Shown here: positions 11,823 through 22,128 of the stretch, in pieces
Layout of the letters: every line of letters begins with the position of its first letter
Numbering within the stretch: position 1 is the stretch's first letter
Source: Umbelopsis ramanniana AG
Taxonomy: Eukaryota > Mucoromycota > Umbelopsidomycetes > Umbelopsidales > Umbelopsidaceae
Direction of reading: 5' to 3'
DNA: 64,000 nt
Assembly: GCF_025399195.1 (NCBI RefSeq)
Contig: NW_026252093.1
Location: 248,001-312,000, forward strand
Notes under the pieces: generated by a model
Databases searched by the model: none
What the model was told of the DNA's origin: nothing
The model's input: the letters and a program-made list of their open reading frames with translations, nothing else
Program-made: the position numbers and the translations under genes

Positions 11823-13452
11823 ATGCAAAAGTCTTTCAATCAAGTGGCTAACTAGGTTTTGATGAGCCAAAAGCCCTATCTAGAGAAACAGAGATCTCGT
11901 TGTCGAATTACTCCGCCCTTTCAAAAGAAGTCAATCAAAATTGTTGAAGCACACGGACAAGAACGCCTATTATGTCAGTAAAACTGGCTATTGGCTAATG
12001 TTTGAATTGAAAAAAACCGACACTATGGACCAGTTGCGCGCGCGGTTACAGCGCGGTAGATGCCGTACAATTTTGAAATTTGATGATTATTACTTTGCCC
12101 GTTTTTGTCTTAGTACCATTACCAAGATCACGGATACGCACTGTCTTTAATTTTGTTTGTTGCTAGCAATGAACAACCGTATTACTGAAAAAAATGTAAA
12201 TGAAAATGTCATATGCCGAACTTGCGGTATACAGGAAATGGATTGGCGTCTTAGACCCTGTATTACCATAAGATAGGTAGACTAGGTTGACTTGTCATAC
12301 CTGGGAGATCGTGTGCGTAGTTCGTTTGCAGGGTTCACAAGTTCAGGGACTACAAGTCCATACTTTCTCCAAGATTAAAATAACCTTATTCAAATTCACT
12401 TGGTGCTTGCCGAACAATCGGTACATAACAACTGTGCCATTTGTGTTGAATCTACAAGTCACGTAAAAGAAAGCCATTCGTCAACAGGCAAAATGCTCTC
12501 CCACATTGCTATTTCACCTGAGGCTTGTACGAGGTTCACCTGCATGATTCCTATGAATATAACGCCACATTGAATCATAAGAACAGGCAAGAAGTACCAA
12601 GATTACACGTCTGGGTTTTTATCCCAGCTGCACAAAGTAATTTTCATTATGCCACTGAACACAAAATCTTTGAACTCAGGCAGTGAAAGGGTCGTGAGAG
12701 CGGCTGGATGCCCGCCTAAAATTACACCGCTTTCATTTCCACCATCGATGAGCTTATAATGATAAGTTTTCGTTGCTATCTTTGACATGAATCAGAAAAC
12801 ATTATTAAAAGCAAAGGCAAGTCTTAATGATGGATTAATGGGGTGAGTAGGCTAAGTCATATCGACTTGAGAAAATCCATTGTTGCACCGATCGTCAGGG
12901 TCAGTCTGCTGAAGCAAGCGCTTTTTGGGAAGATTTTAATTTGCTTTTATCCTCCATTGCACAAGAAATTGCCCATGCGACTCCTCACCGCCTACTTCTG
13001 TGAGATAACGAAATCACCGCAAAAAAGATAACTTGATCTAGTGAGCGAAAAGCCGTTCGATGATGAACTACGAAACCCATTCAGCATAATTAAAATTCAT
13101 TCTGTTTATCGCAGATCGTAAGTAGAAATTGATATTTAGGGACTGGGATGAATGTAGATTCCTGAGTGGGAGCAATTGCACATACGGTAGTTAGGCTTGC
13201 CTGTGTCACTTGATAGATATAAATGCCCATCCTTACGCATTACTTACCGCTTATATTCCTCGCTTGTGTATCGTAGGGGTTTCATCAGGGTCTTCCTTCA
13301 GATATCACATTGTGTAGTACATAGGTGGCATTGTGATTACGACGGGCTGCCTATTACGCAAACGAATTCCTGAACTGGCGTTTGGTTTTTGTATAACAAA
13401 AGACCCTTTAGACCCTCAACGTAGTACATGCATCTTAAGGCCGACAAAGAGT

Positions 13453-13459
13453 ATATAAG
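13453..13459 (+). promoter_or_regulatory. TATA box of chitinase copy 1
   Basis: TATATAA lies 93 bp upstream of the chitinase ATG at 13552, a normal distance for a fungal TATA promoter with a short leader. Confidence 0.6.
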
Positions 13460-13551
13460 CCGTGAATTTATACGATCATGCCGAGTATTCTTCATTACAA
13501 GTTCTCTCCAGAGCCCAGTGTCCTTTCATTAAACAAATACATATACTCTCA

Positions 13552-15022
13552 ATGAAATTGCTTGCTTTGTCATTCATTGCGGTTGCTCTTGCCGGCTTTA
13601 CCAGCGCCAAACCTGCTGTTCCTTTTGATGCCGTCCACGGTCACAAGCTGCGACCAAAGCCAGCCAAGACATCGGCTGCTGCTGTCGCCGCCCATCCTAA
13701 AGTTCTTGCTGCTGCTGTTAGCGACGGTAATACTCCATTCTCTCTTACCGGACCCAAATTTGTCAGCTATATTGACAATACCGTAAGTGACTTTTCTCTC
13801 TATTGCCGTTTGGTGCGATGGTCCAGGTCCAACATGTAATGAAGCTTGTTCTAATCCGATGTCCCAATAGAGCGGTTCTACTGCTGCAGCTTCATTTGCT
13901 GTTCCTGGGTCTGCTCCTGCTAATGACTACAACGTCATCATTCTTGGTTTCTGGTTGGACCAAGGTCTTTACGATAGTGGTTACAGTTGGGCACAACTTG
14001 ACGCCACTACTCGTCAAACCTACCTTGATGCCATCCATGCATCTGGCAAAAAGCTGTTGATCAGTGCCTTTGGTGCCGCAGAATGGCCTACCTCTGGAGG
14101 AGTTAACCCCACTACCAGTGCAAATAACCTTGCTGCTATCGTCAAGCAATACGGTTTCGATGGTTGTGACATTGATTGGGAAGATAACAACGCTATGGAT
14201 GGAGGAACCGGTGAGGCATGGTTGATCACCTTCCAGACTGCCCTCCGTGCTGCTCTTCCTTCCGGTCAATATCTTATTTCCCATGCTCCTCAAGCCCCTT
14301 ACTTCTATGTTAACAAGGCTCAATACCCTAACGGAGCATACCAAACTGTTCACAAGCAAGTTGGTAGCAGCATTGATTGGTACAATACTCAATTCTATAA
14401 CCAAGGCTCTAGCAGCTATGACACATGCGCAACTCTATTGAACACATCTGGTGGTGCTTTCCCCGGCACTTCGCTTTTCGAGATCATCGCCACTGGTGTC
14501 GATTCCCATAAGCTATTGATCGGTAAGCCAGCCACTCCCGCAGGAGCCACTAATACTGGATATATGGCTCCTAGTGCACTTGCTGCCTGTCTTAGCCAAG
14601 CTAGCGCTCAGGGATGGTCTGCTGGTGTCATGCTTTGGCAATATACTTTGGATACCTCCGGCTCTATTATCGGACAATTGGCTCCTGCTGTTTCCGGCTC
14701 TAGCAGCGGTGGCACTACTACTACTACCACCAAGCCCGCCACTACTACCACTACCACTACCACCAAGGCTACCACCACCACCACCACCACCAAGGCTACC
14801 ACCACTACCACCAAGGCCACCACTACCACCACTACCACCACTGCTTCAGCCACTGCTACTGGCTCATGCACTGCAAGTAACAATGGTGCCATGAACTGCA
14901 TAGCAGCTGGTACCAGCGCCCAATATCAGACTTGTGTTAATGGTGGATGGGTTACCCAAGCTTGTGCTTCCGGTACCGTTTGCAAAATGAACGGTGCTTC
15001 TATCTACTGCGACTATCCTTAG
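13552..15022 (+). CDS. Secreted GH18 chitinase with Thr-rich linker and CBM19 domain (copy 1)
   Basis: Exons 13552-13782 and 13871-15022 (intron 88 nt, phase 0), 460 aa. The start at 13552 gives a signal peptide MKLLALSFIAVALAGFTSA, followed by a short pro-region containing AVHGHK. The GH18 domain carries DGCDIDWED with the catalytic glutamate at about residue 181 and the two motif aspartates at 177 and 179, so it should cleave chitin by the substrate-assisted retaining mechanism. Residues about 356-402 are an almost pure Thr linker with Lys/Ala, probably heavily O-mannosylated. The last 55 residues have six cysteines in the pattern of a CBM19 chitin-binding module. An AATAAA lies at 15060. 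Likely role: cell-wall remodelling or chitin use. The next gene is a shorter paralogue. Confidence 0.93.
14707..14845 (+). repeat. ACN-codon repeat encoding the Thr-rich linker
   Basis: About 46 codons, mostly ACC and ACT with spaced AAG/GCC, form an imperfect triplet repeat inside the chitinase coding region. Such repeats tend to vary in length between strains. The reverse strand reads as a meaningless Val-rich ORF. Confidence 0.85.
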
Positions 15023-16522
15023 ATGTGGAAAAAAAATTTATAGTATTTCAAATCACAGTAATAAATTCTTCTTATTTATGTTTGCATAATTCATATCGAT
15101 GATTGAAATGAGAACGTTATGAGCGGCGACTGCTTGAAAGAAACAAGAGTTCATACAAGAGTTACGTTGAATGCCTTTGAATAATCACCGTCATTGTAGA
15201 ATTCAGCATGGATGCTTCTTAGAATCAATAGCTAATGTCCCTAAGAACACCCACCCCGTTCGATTACCAAGGTACTTTTCAGGTTTTTTTTTTTCAATTG
15301 GGAGACTCAGAGCACTCGTGACCTTGATTGAGAAATGGGCCAGCTACAATGTGCTGCGCTGGTAAGCTAACCATTTTGTGGGTTTTCAAATGGGAAAAAA
15401 GTTTCTGTTGTGTTTGTGCTACCGCCAGTGCATTTCCACCGGCTTTCCCCTGTAAAAGCCGGTGGCTTTAAGCACCAGCTAAGTTTATCATCAATGGACA
15501 GTCTTTCAATATTGTTTCAACAACCATGATGTATCATGAATCGTCACTGCAACATGACATTTGCAAAATAAACACTTCCATGCACTGTTTAATATCACTC
15601 ATTCAGATGAGGTGTACAAACCTAAATTATATTAGATTGCATACCGTAAGACTGCATACGGGTAGGTATCTGGGAGAGCCCCATCTTTTTTGTAGCCAGT
15701 ATTTTACCGATTGTTACCCACTCCTAATTTTTTGGCCACATTATTTTGTAATCGAAGTAATTCCAAAATTTGTAGATGAAGCTGCTCATGCAATCCGTTA
15801 AATAGTCAAACGATTAGCATTCAAAAACCCAAAAAGACAAAAGTCTGTTAGCGTACGATATGATGGACACACATCCAATAGTTAGGAACAGCCTTACAGC
15901 GCGCATCGGCCATTCTGGGTAAACTAATTACAATAGCAATGAAAACCATCCCTCGTCTACCTTTTCATCTTTATAGTCACCGTAATTATTGTATCAATGA
16001 ACCGACATGCTTTCTCCATAGGCCAACCATCATCTGGAAGTGGAACCAAAATATAGCGAATGGAAAATGTTGCATATTTGAAGCACCATCAGTTTATAAT
16101 TGAGAAATTTACTTTCGCATACGTAAAACAGCATTGCGGCTCATTTTACTCGTCCAACCAGAATGACCAGTCGTAATGAGATCAGCGGTTTTGGGCCCTG
16201 TTGAATCTAGCCGGAAAAGCTCTGGTACCAATTACATTGTGTTGTTTAACCCTCTATGCCAGAAATTCATATCAGGGTCCTCTCACGAGATATCGAATTC
16301 GAGTAACACACTGTGTGGTCTGATATTATTACTGGCATAATTTAGTCAAGTGAATTGCTAAACATGTATTGGGCCCGTATAACCTGTAGCATCCCTTTCG
16401 ACGATATGATATCGTACTTTTCTAAATGAAACGATGATTGGGAACGAAGAATCAGAAAATAAAATATAAATAGGGTATTGTTCGGCTTCTAGCAGATGCT
16501 ATCACTAAACTTCGATCACACA
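15023..16522. other. 1.5-kb spacer between the two chitinase genes
   Basis: Holds the 3' UTR of copy 1 (AATAAA at 15060) and the promoter of copy 2. The longest ORF (91 codons, 15526-15801) shows no domain. I see no trace of a third chitinase copy or a mobile element. Confidence 0.5.
16465..16473 (+). promoter_or_regulatory. TATA box of chitinase copy 2
   Basis: TATAAATAG lies 58 bp before the preferred ATG at 16523, and only 31 bp before the alternative ATG at 16496, which argues for the later start. Confidence 0.6.
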
Positions 16523-17566
16523 ATGAAAACCGCAGGTCTATTTCTCGTTGCTGCCGCCTTCATAAGCACAATATTTGCTAAACCAACTCCCCCATCTGCG
16601 GCTGTCCATGGTCATAAAATAAGAGCTCCTGCTACAAACAATTCGACTACCAAAGCAGTTTCAGCTAGTAAGATTGCGGAACTCTCCACTCCATTCTCAA
16701 CCTCTGGAACCAAGTTTGTAACCTACATTGATAACACAAGCGGATCAACAGCTGCTGCTTCATTTGCTGTTCCCGGAAGTGCTCCTGACAATGACTACAA
16801 CGTCATTATTCTTGGTTTCTGGCTAGATCAGGGTCTTTATGACAGTGGCTACAGTTGGGCACAGCTTGACTCTGCTACACGCCAGTCTTATCTGGATGCA
16901 ATTCACGCAGCAGGAAAGAAAATTTTGATCAGTGCCTATGGTGCAGCTGAATGGCCAACCACCGGAGGTGTTGACCCAACAACCTCTGCCAAGAACCTCG
17001 CTGCTATTGTCAAACAGTATGATCTCGATGGCGCTGACATTGACTGGGAAGACAACAGCGCTATGGATGCAGGAACTGGCGAACAGTGGCTAATTACTTT
17101 TCAAAACGCTTTGCGTGCTGAACTTCCTTCTGGAGATTATCTTATTTCTCATGCCCCCCAGGCTCCTTACTTCATTATCAACACTGCTCAGTACCCCAAC
17201 GGTGCTTATCAAGCTGTACACAAGGAGGTTGGCAGTAGCATCGATTGGTATAATACTCAATTCTATAACCAAGGAAGTAGTGGCTATGATACGTGTACGA
17301 CCTTGCTAACGCAATCCGGTGGAGCTTTCCCTGGTACTTCACTGTTTGAAATTATCGACAGTGGTATCGATTCTGACAAGCTATTGATTGGTAAACCGGC
17401 CACTCCAGCAGGAGCAACGAACACTGGTTACATGGACCCTAGTGCTCTAGCGACCTGCCTTAGCCAAGCCAAAGCTCAAGGATGGGATGCTGGTGTTATG
17501 CTATGGCAGTATACCCTGGATTCATCTGGTTCCATTATTGGCGAATTGGCATCAGCTTTGTCCTAA
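16523..17566 (+). CDS. Secreted GH18 chitinase, single-domain paralogue (copy 2)
   Basis: A single exon, 347 aa from the ATG at 16523 (an in-frame ATG at 16496 would add nine residues before the signal peptide and sits too close to the TATA box). Signal peptide MKTAGLFLVAAAFISTIFA, pro-region with AVHGHK, then a GH18 domain collinear with copy 1, including DGADIDWED with catalytic Glu at about residue 176. It stops right after the catalytic domain: no Thr linker and no CBM19. It also lacks the intron of copy 1, and the sequence at that point (DNT/SGST) is joined exactly as in spliced copy 1. Probably a soluble, short-substrate or autolytic chitinase complementing the chitin-anchored copy 1. 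Tandem duplicates on the same strand. Confidence 0.93.
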   Translation: MKTAGLFLVAAAFISTIFAKPTPPSAAVHGHKIRAPATNNSTTKAVSASKIAELSTPFSTSGTKFVTYIDNTSGSTAAASFAVPGSAPDNDYNVIILGFWLDQGLYDSGYSWAQLDSATRQSYLDAIHAAGKKILISAYGAAEWPTTGGVDPTTSAKNLAAIVKQYDLDGADIDWEDNSAMDAGTGEQWLITFQNALRAELPSGDYLISHAPQAPYFIINTAQYPNGAYQAVHKEVGSSIDWYNTQFYNQGSSGYDTCTTLLTQSGGAFPGTSLFEIIDSGIDSDKLLIGKPATPAGATNTGYMDPSALATCLSQAKAQGWDAGVMLWQYTLDSSGSIIGELASALS

Positions 17567-17796
17567 ATCCCAGATCAAAACTGGAGACATTGATATTGAA
17601 CTATAGTAACTTATTCAAAGAACACTGTTGTAGCAACCTACTGGTTACGAATTGTCTTTAATAAAAAAAATAAGGCTGGGTCATTTGCTACCGCACCCTT
17701 TCATGTTAGCTTTGTTATGTGCAGTTATGTTATACAGAAATGTTCTAATAACCTCCTTGATAGCTAGCTAGAAGAATTGAAAAGCAGTACAGCTAA

Positions 17797-20723
17797 TTAT
17801 ACTTCTTGCATATCGGAGAGGCTGGTAAGTTGGCTTAATGCCGTCCTCGCACGATCTCGAACGTCACGCTCCGGATCGCTCTCCATTACCTTCAACTTTT
17901 CTTCCACACCGAGGTCCTTAAGTATGACAAAGCATTCTGGAAGTACTGTGATAGAATTAGCCTCTCGATTTTTATAATCATCGTGGCAGCATCAATCCTC
18001 TTTTTTTTTTTTACCTTTGTCCTCATTGTCTGACCAAGTCAAATTAATGATGCACCAAGCTGTAGAGCTTCGTATGGAAGCTTTTTCGTGCGACTGTAAC
18101 AAGGATGGGCCATTAGATACTGTTTGAAATCCATTAAAATTCATTTAGCAGCTTCATACCATGTGTCGGACGATGCTCTGCATAAGTTCTGGTCGTTTGA
18201 GTAGAGCTGACTTGTGCTGACTGCTTCCTACAGCGATATTGACAAGTGTATATAATGCCGGTTCTAAGGTCTAGATTCATAAACTTTTAGTCATTTTGTC
18301 AATACAGCTCTTGAAGGAAAACATAACAACTTACTAGAGATGCGTTGTCTCCACCGTCATCAATCATCATGCTATTGGTCAACCTCCTTTCCAAAATATC
18401 AAGCAGCTGGTTCTCGCCAATACCGTTGAATACATCATCAATATCCTAAAGTCATAGTCAGCTGACCGAGCGTGAACACAGCTGATGCCATCGCTCTTTC
18501 TTAATTACCTCTTTTGTTCCACAAGCAAGATTTCGCACAAGATCCAGAGCTTGCTCTTGCACTTCCAAAGAAGAATCGTTCAACAGTTCAATAAGATAGT
18601 CATATCCCAATTGTTGCATCACGGTTCGCTTGATCTCAGAATCTGCACTGTATAGCAGGTTCTTCAGTGACCAAACCGAATTTAATTTTAGGGCTGCGTT
18701 GTCGGAATGCGTGAATTTAACAAAACTAGCCAGTCCTCCTTCTTCAATGACGGTCTTCTTCATGGGTGAGAAATCCAAAATCATATTACATAGGGAACCG
18801 CATGCGGCGGCTTGGACGACAGGAGATCCATCGTCAAGCAGCTGCTATAATTATTTCAGATTTCATCCTAAATTTTCAGAGTGCTGGTTTCGACCAACGT
18901 ACCTTCAATAGTGGACTGATCACACCGGCATCCACAAGGTGAGTTCGCAGATGTCGAACACTACGTGAAAGTGATTTTATACATTGACACGCCGCCAGTC
19001 GAATAGCTGGATTGTGACTGGACATAGCTCCAACAGCATAAGGTAGGATTTTTGAGTTGATGGCTTGAGTCCTGCATTCTTCTCTTAGCAAACAAACAGC
19101 GGCAAGCGCGATGAGACAATTCTGCAAAGTATCGCTGTAAATACATGTAGCGCTCAGAAGTCACAGTAACCAAATGTATGTACCTCTTTCACTTTTTCCT
19201 TGGATGCAACCAGTCCGCCAGAGCCTTGCACTCCTATCCGATGCTCATTAGTCTCATCGTCTTCCTTAGAAACGCTCGCTAGTATAGAGGCAAGGTTTGG
19301 GATGGCATCGGCTTCATATGCCGCCTTTTGCATGGTCTCACTATCTTTAACCAAATCAGCCATAATCAAAGGAGCTTTTTCTTGAACCAAAGTATTGTCT
19401 TCCTTCAACAATTTAATCAAGGTTGGTAAAACGACGAGCACAATATCCGAGAAAGGCTCTGGGAAAACATCCGCTCTATAGATATTAGTCAGACTATGGA
19501 ATAAAGCGTTAGCTGATGTTACCTTGAATTTTCATAGTAACAGGATTCCTACCAAGTCGCCGCGGCCAAACGCATACTCTGGCTCTTGTCTCTTACTAAA
19601 TCCAGCATGGTAGTCAAAGTCATCTGTCCGAATGGAGCTGTGCACCAGAAAATATGAGATGGCGAATGAATGATGTGCAATCTCGGTATTGCAGCAAGCA
19701 GCCTTACCTCGTGCATTGAGCGAAGCTCTTGATATATCGATATTCTCGCGGCATAACGATGAAAAAGCGTCCAAAGCAGCTTCCTGTGCCTACATAAAGA
19801 TTTGAGTCAGACTATACGCTTTTCTTATAGAGTAGTTCAATAAGGTAAAAGCAGTATACCTTTGTGTATCCAGAATGTAACAACGCAACGAGCGGTTCAA
19901 TCACACCACACTGACTAAGGAATGTTTGCTCTTCATGTGTTGTACAGCAACGTGCAATGATAGATGTAGTAAGCTCCGCAATCATCACAAACGACGCAGT
20001 CTGTGAAGCTTGATTTGCTTCTTCGCTGATAGCAGCTGTAGTCACTTTAAGGATAGTCATGATGTTGTCCAGGCGGTTGCTCTTTACGTAGTTAAAGTCC
20101 TTATGTGAGATGGGAAGATAACCTCACTTTCAATCCTTAAAAAAACTCACCGTATAGATATCTTTTTTGTACGCTTTTCCAGAAGAATAAATAGCCTTCA
20201 ATGCACGGGTAGCCGCCTCTAGCATCTTGATGTTTTGTTCCACTGCAATTGCTGGTGGAGTGTCGCTTGGTAACGTCAGTGCATTGAGCAATTGTGGTAT
20301 CGCACCGGCCGCTATTATCTGCGATACAATTTCATCATTCCCTAAGCAAATCAATCATCAATTTAGAGGACAAATAGAACGCAGCACGGTTGTGTTCCTC
20401 CACCTACCATGTGCGAAGCTGCCCAGAATAGTCGCCGCTTGCATACGAAGATCTTCGGAGACGCCATTTGAAGGGGACAGTAGCTGAACAAGTCTATATA
20501 CATGAAAGTTAGGCTCGATTGGAGATTGATTTCAGTGGTGCCGCACTTGAGTATAACATCCAAAGAGAACGTACCTATGAATAATGCCTGAATTCGCATA
20601 CTGTGCTTTTTTCGTTCTGTTCCCAATGATAGAGTTTTTCACAATTTTTAGAGCTCTATAGACTTGAACAGGGTCATTGCCTTGCAGTTGTTGAATAACA
20701 TCTTCAAATTTGGCCAAAGTCAT
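17797..20723 (-). CDS. ARMC8/Vid28 (Gid5) armadillo-repeat subunit of the GID/CTLH ubiquitin ligase
   Basis: Thirteen exons (minus): 20575-20723, 20408-20493, 20151-20341, 19860-20099, 19708-19789, 19553-19637, 19184-19493, 18903-19121, 18509-18844, 18335-18445, 18160-18270, 18015-18093, 17797-17945; 715 aa, close to animal ARMC8. All junctions are in phase. The protein is a run of armadillo helices with the ARMC8-type blocks ALKIVKNSIIGNRTKKAQYA at the N-terminus, CNMILDFSPMKKTVI and LNSVWSLKNLLY in the middle, and DVRDRARTALSQL at the end. In yeast, Gid5 links substrate receptors such as Gid4 to the catalytic RING subunits of the complex that degrades gluconeogenic enzymes; in animals ARMC8 is part of CTLH. 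The gene ends 230 bp from the convergent chitinase stop. Confidence 0.9.
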
Positions 20724-20887
20724 CGCCAAAGTGTTGAGAGATCTGGATACAGTTGCTAAAGCGTTCAGAGTAATTTTCTCCAGTGTTGGAAACCTTGAAT
20801 CAGCGTCGGAATTACAATTTCATGCAATTCTCCTTCGCTTGATGAAGCAGGAATATTTTTATTCAGTCTTCACACAGTCTAACTAAG

Positions 20888-22057
20888 CTATGGAATATGG
20901 GAGAAAAGATGACGGGCATTTTCTCCGGTAATTCTAATCTATAATCGCAAACATTCATGAATATCGAAAGATGGTCAATGGATAGTACAAGCAGGTCATC
21001 TTACCACTTCCGAAACATCTATGTCCTTTATGCGAGCAATTTCTTGCGCCGATATAATTGCATTTGCTGGCTGGTTGTCGTCGCCTTTGGTCGGACCCAG
21101 GGCAGGGGAATCTGTCTCTAGCAAAAGATGTGATAAAGGTAAAGACGATACTAATTTTTGTTTCTGAGGTGATCGTATAATAGACGGTGGCACTGAGAAA
21201 TAGTACCTGTCAATGGTATCAATATCTGTTCAAATAAACAGGCATCAGACTTTGTCGAAATCTTACCCTGCCTCTACACCTTTCAGAGCATGTGAAGCTC
21301 TGAAATTCAAGACAGTGTTAGCCGGTTCGCTGCACAAAGCTCCATGTTCCGGAATTTGGTACTTACTTGCCATCAAACGCATGCAACACTGCCCTTTTGG
21401 CACCTGCTTTCTGTAACTCTTCAATAGCATAGTGTCCAGCAGACCTAGAGTTAAACATTAACGCCGTTGAGCGAAAAAAACGAGAAGGCCCACCAGAGTA
21501 TTACCGTGAATGCACATTGAGCGGCAGATCCGCTTTGATGGCTAGTTCTATCTGTTTGCGAAAAACTTGTGTTTGGATATCACGATAGTGCTCTTCTGGC
21601 ATGTCTTTGTTTCTCACTATATGAGGAGAAAAATCTAAACCGACTAATCACGCATTGAATGTAAGTTGTCGGACACTTTCCACACAATGTGATTACGATA
21701 AATCAGATTTATACCTTCGCCTACACAACAAATTTGCTTGTCGTCGATACATTTGCGGACGTATGGTAGAAACTTTTCGAAATCGTCCAAAGTAACAGAG
21801 CGTTCGATCTGTTCGTCGTTTTCATTGTATGTTTGCACCGGGTGTAAGCCAACTCCAGCTAGGATCAGACCGTTCGACTGAGCAGCCAGCTTCAGCACTT
21901 TGGGTGCGTCTAATAAACCTTCAGAGACGCTGACTATGGTTTGAATGTTGGCCTTTCGAGCATTGCTTAATATGATTTCAAGGTTATTCACTGACCCAGG
22001 AGGAAAGTTGTCTTCATGCAAGTGTGCATGACAGTCAAATATGCCATAATCTTGCAT
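20888..22057 (-). CDS. TatD-family metal-dependent deoxyribonuclease, TATDN3 type
   Basis: Six exons (minus): 21715-22057, 21505-21643, 21367-21444, 21267-21329, 21005-21206, 20888-20938; 291 aa. The chosen ATG (22055-22057) starts MQDYGIFDCHAHLHED; an upstream in-frame opening is only TTG. Metal-site motifs of the amidohydrolase-like TatD fold are present: DCHAHLH at the N-terminus, the GVGLHP strand, EVGLDFSP-like VGEVGLDFSPH made by splicing exons 1 and 2, LNVHSR, HAFDG, and LLLETDSPALGP. The family hydrolyses DNA (3'-5' exonuclease and AP-site activity reported for TATDN3). The start codon is only 71 bp from that of the divergent DHX34 gene. Family assignment firm; TATDN3 subgroup inferred from the PPSIIRSPQKQKLV block. 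Confidence 0.9.
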
Positions 22058-22128
22058 CTCATAAAATATGAAGTGGGGCAAGTGGACTGCTCAGCACAGC
22101 ATTTATCCCAAAAATATTCGATTGAACC
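22058..22128. promoter_or_regulatory. 71-bp bidirectional promoter between TATDN3 and DHX34
   Basis: Only 71 bases separate the two ATGs (22057 on minus, 22129 on plus). Both leaders and initiation sites must fit here or overlap the coding regions. No TATA box is visible; the spacer is AT-rich. Confidence 0.6.

Larger units (their letters stand above)
11073..13551. other. Gene-poor 2.5-kb gap upstream of the chitinase pair
   Basis: AT-rich, without a convincing gene on either strand. Short ORFs exist (for example 60 codons on the minus strand, 12603-12788, from a true ATG) but none has a recognisable domain or convincing flanking splice signals. I see no terminal inverted repeats, integrase motifs or tRNA. 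A 13-bp triplicated repeat lies at 11784-11822. The right end contains the chitinase promoter. Confidence 0.5.

Noticed and set aside
12603-12788. 60-codon minus-strand ORF from a true ATG in the gene-poor gap
   Set aside because: A slight resemblance to a small ubiquitin-like fold was noted but no flanking exon or conserved motif supports a gene.
13892-14404. 170-codon minus-strand ORF opposite chitinase copy 1
   Set aside because: Antisense shadow of a conserved GH18 domain; opens without a true ATG context and has no recognisable features.
14608-14901. Val-rich minus-strand ORF that looks like a membrane protein
   Set aside because: It is the reverse reading of the ACN repeat of the Thr linker.
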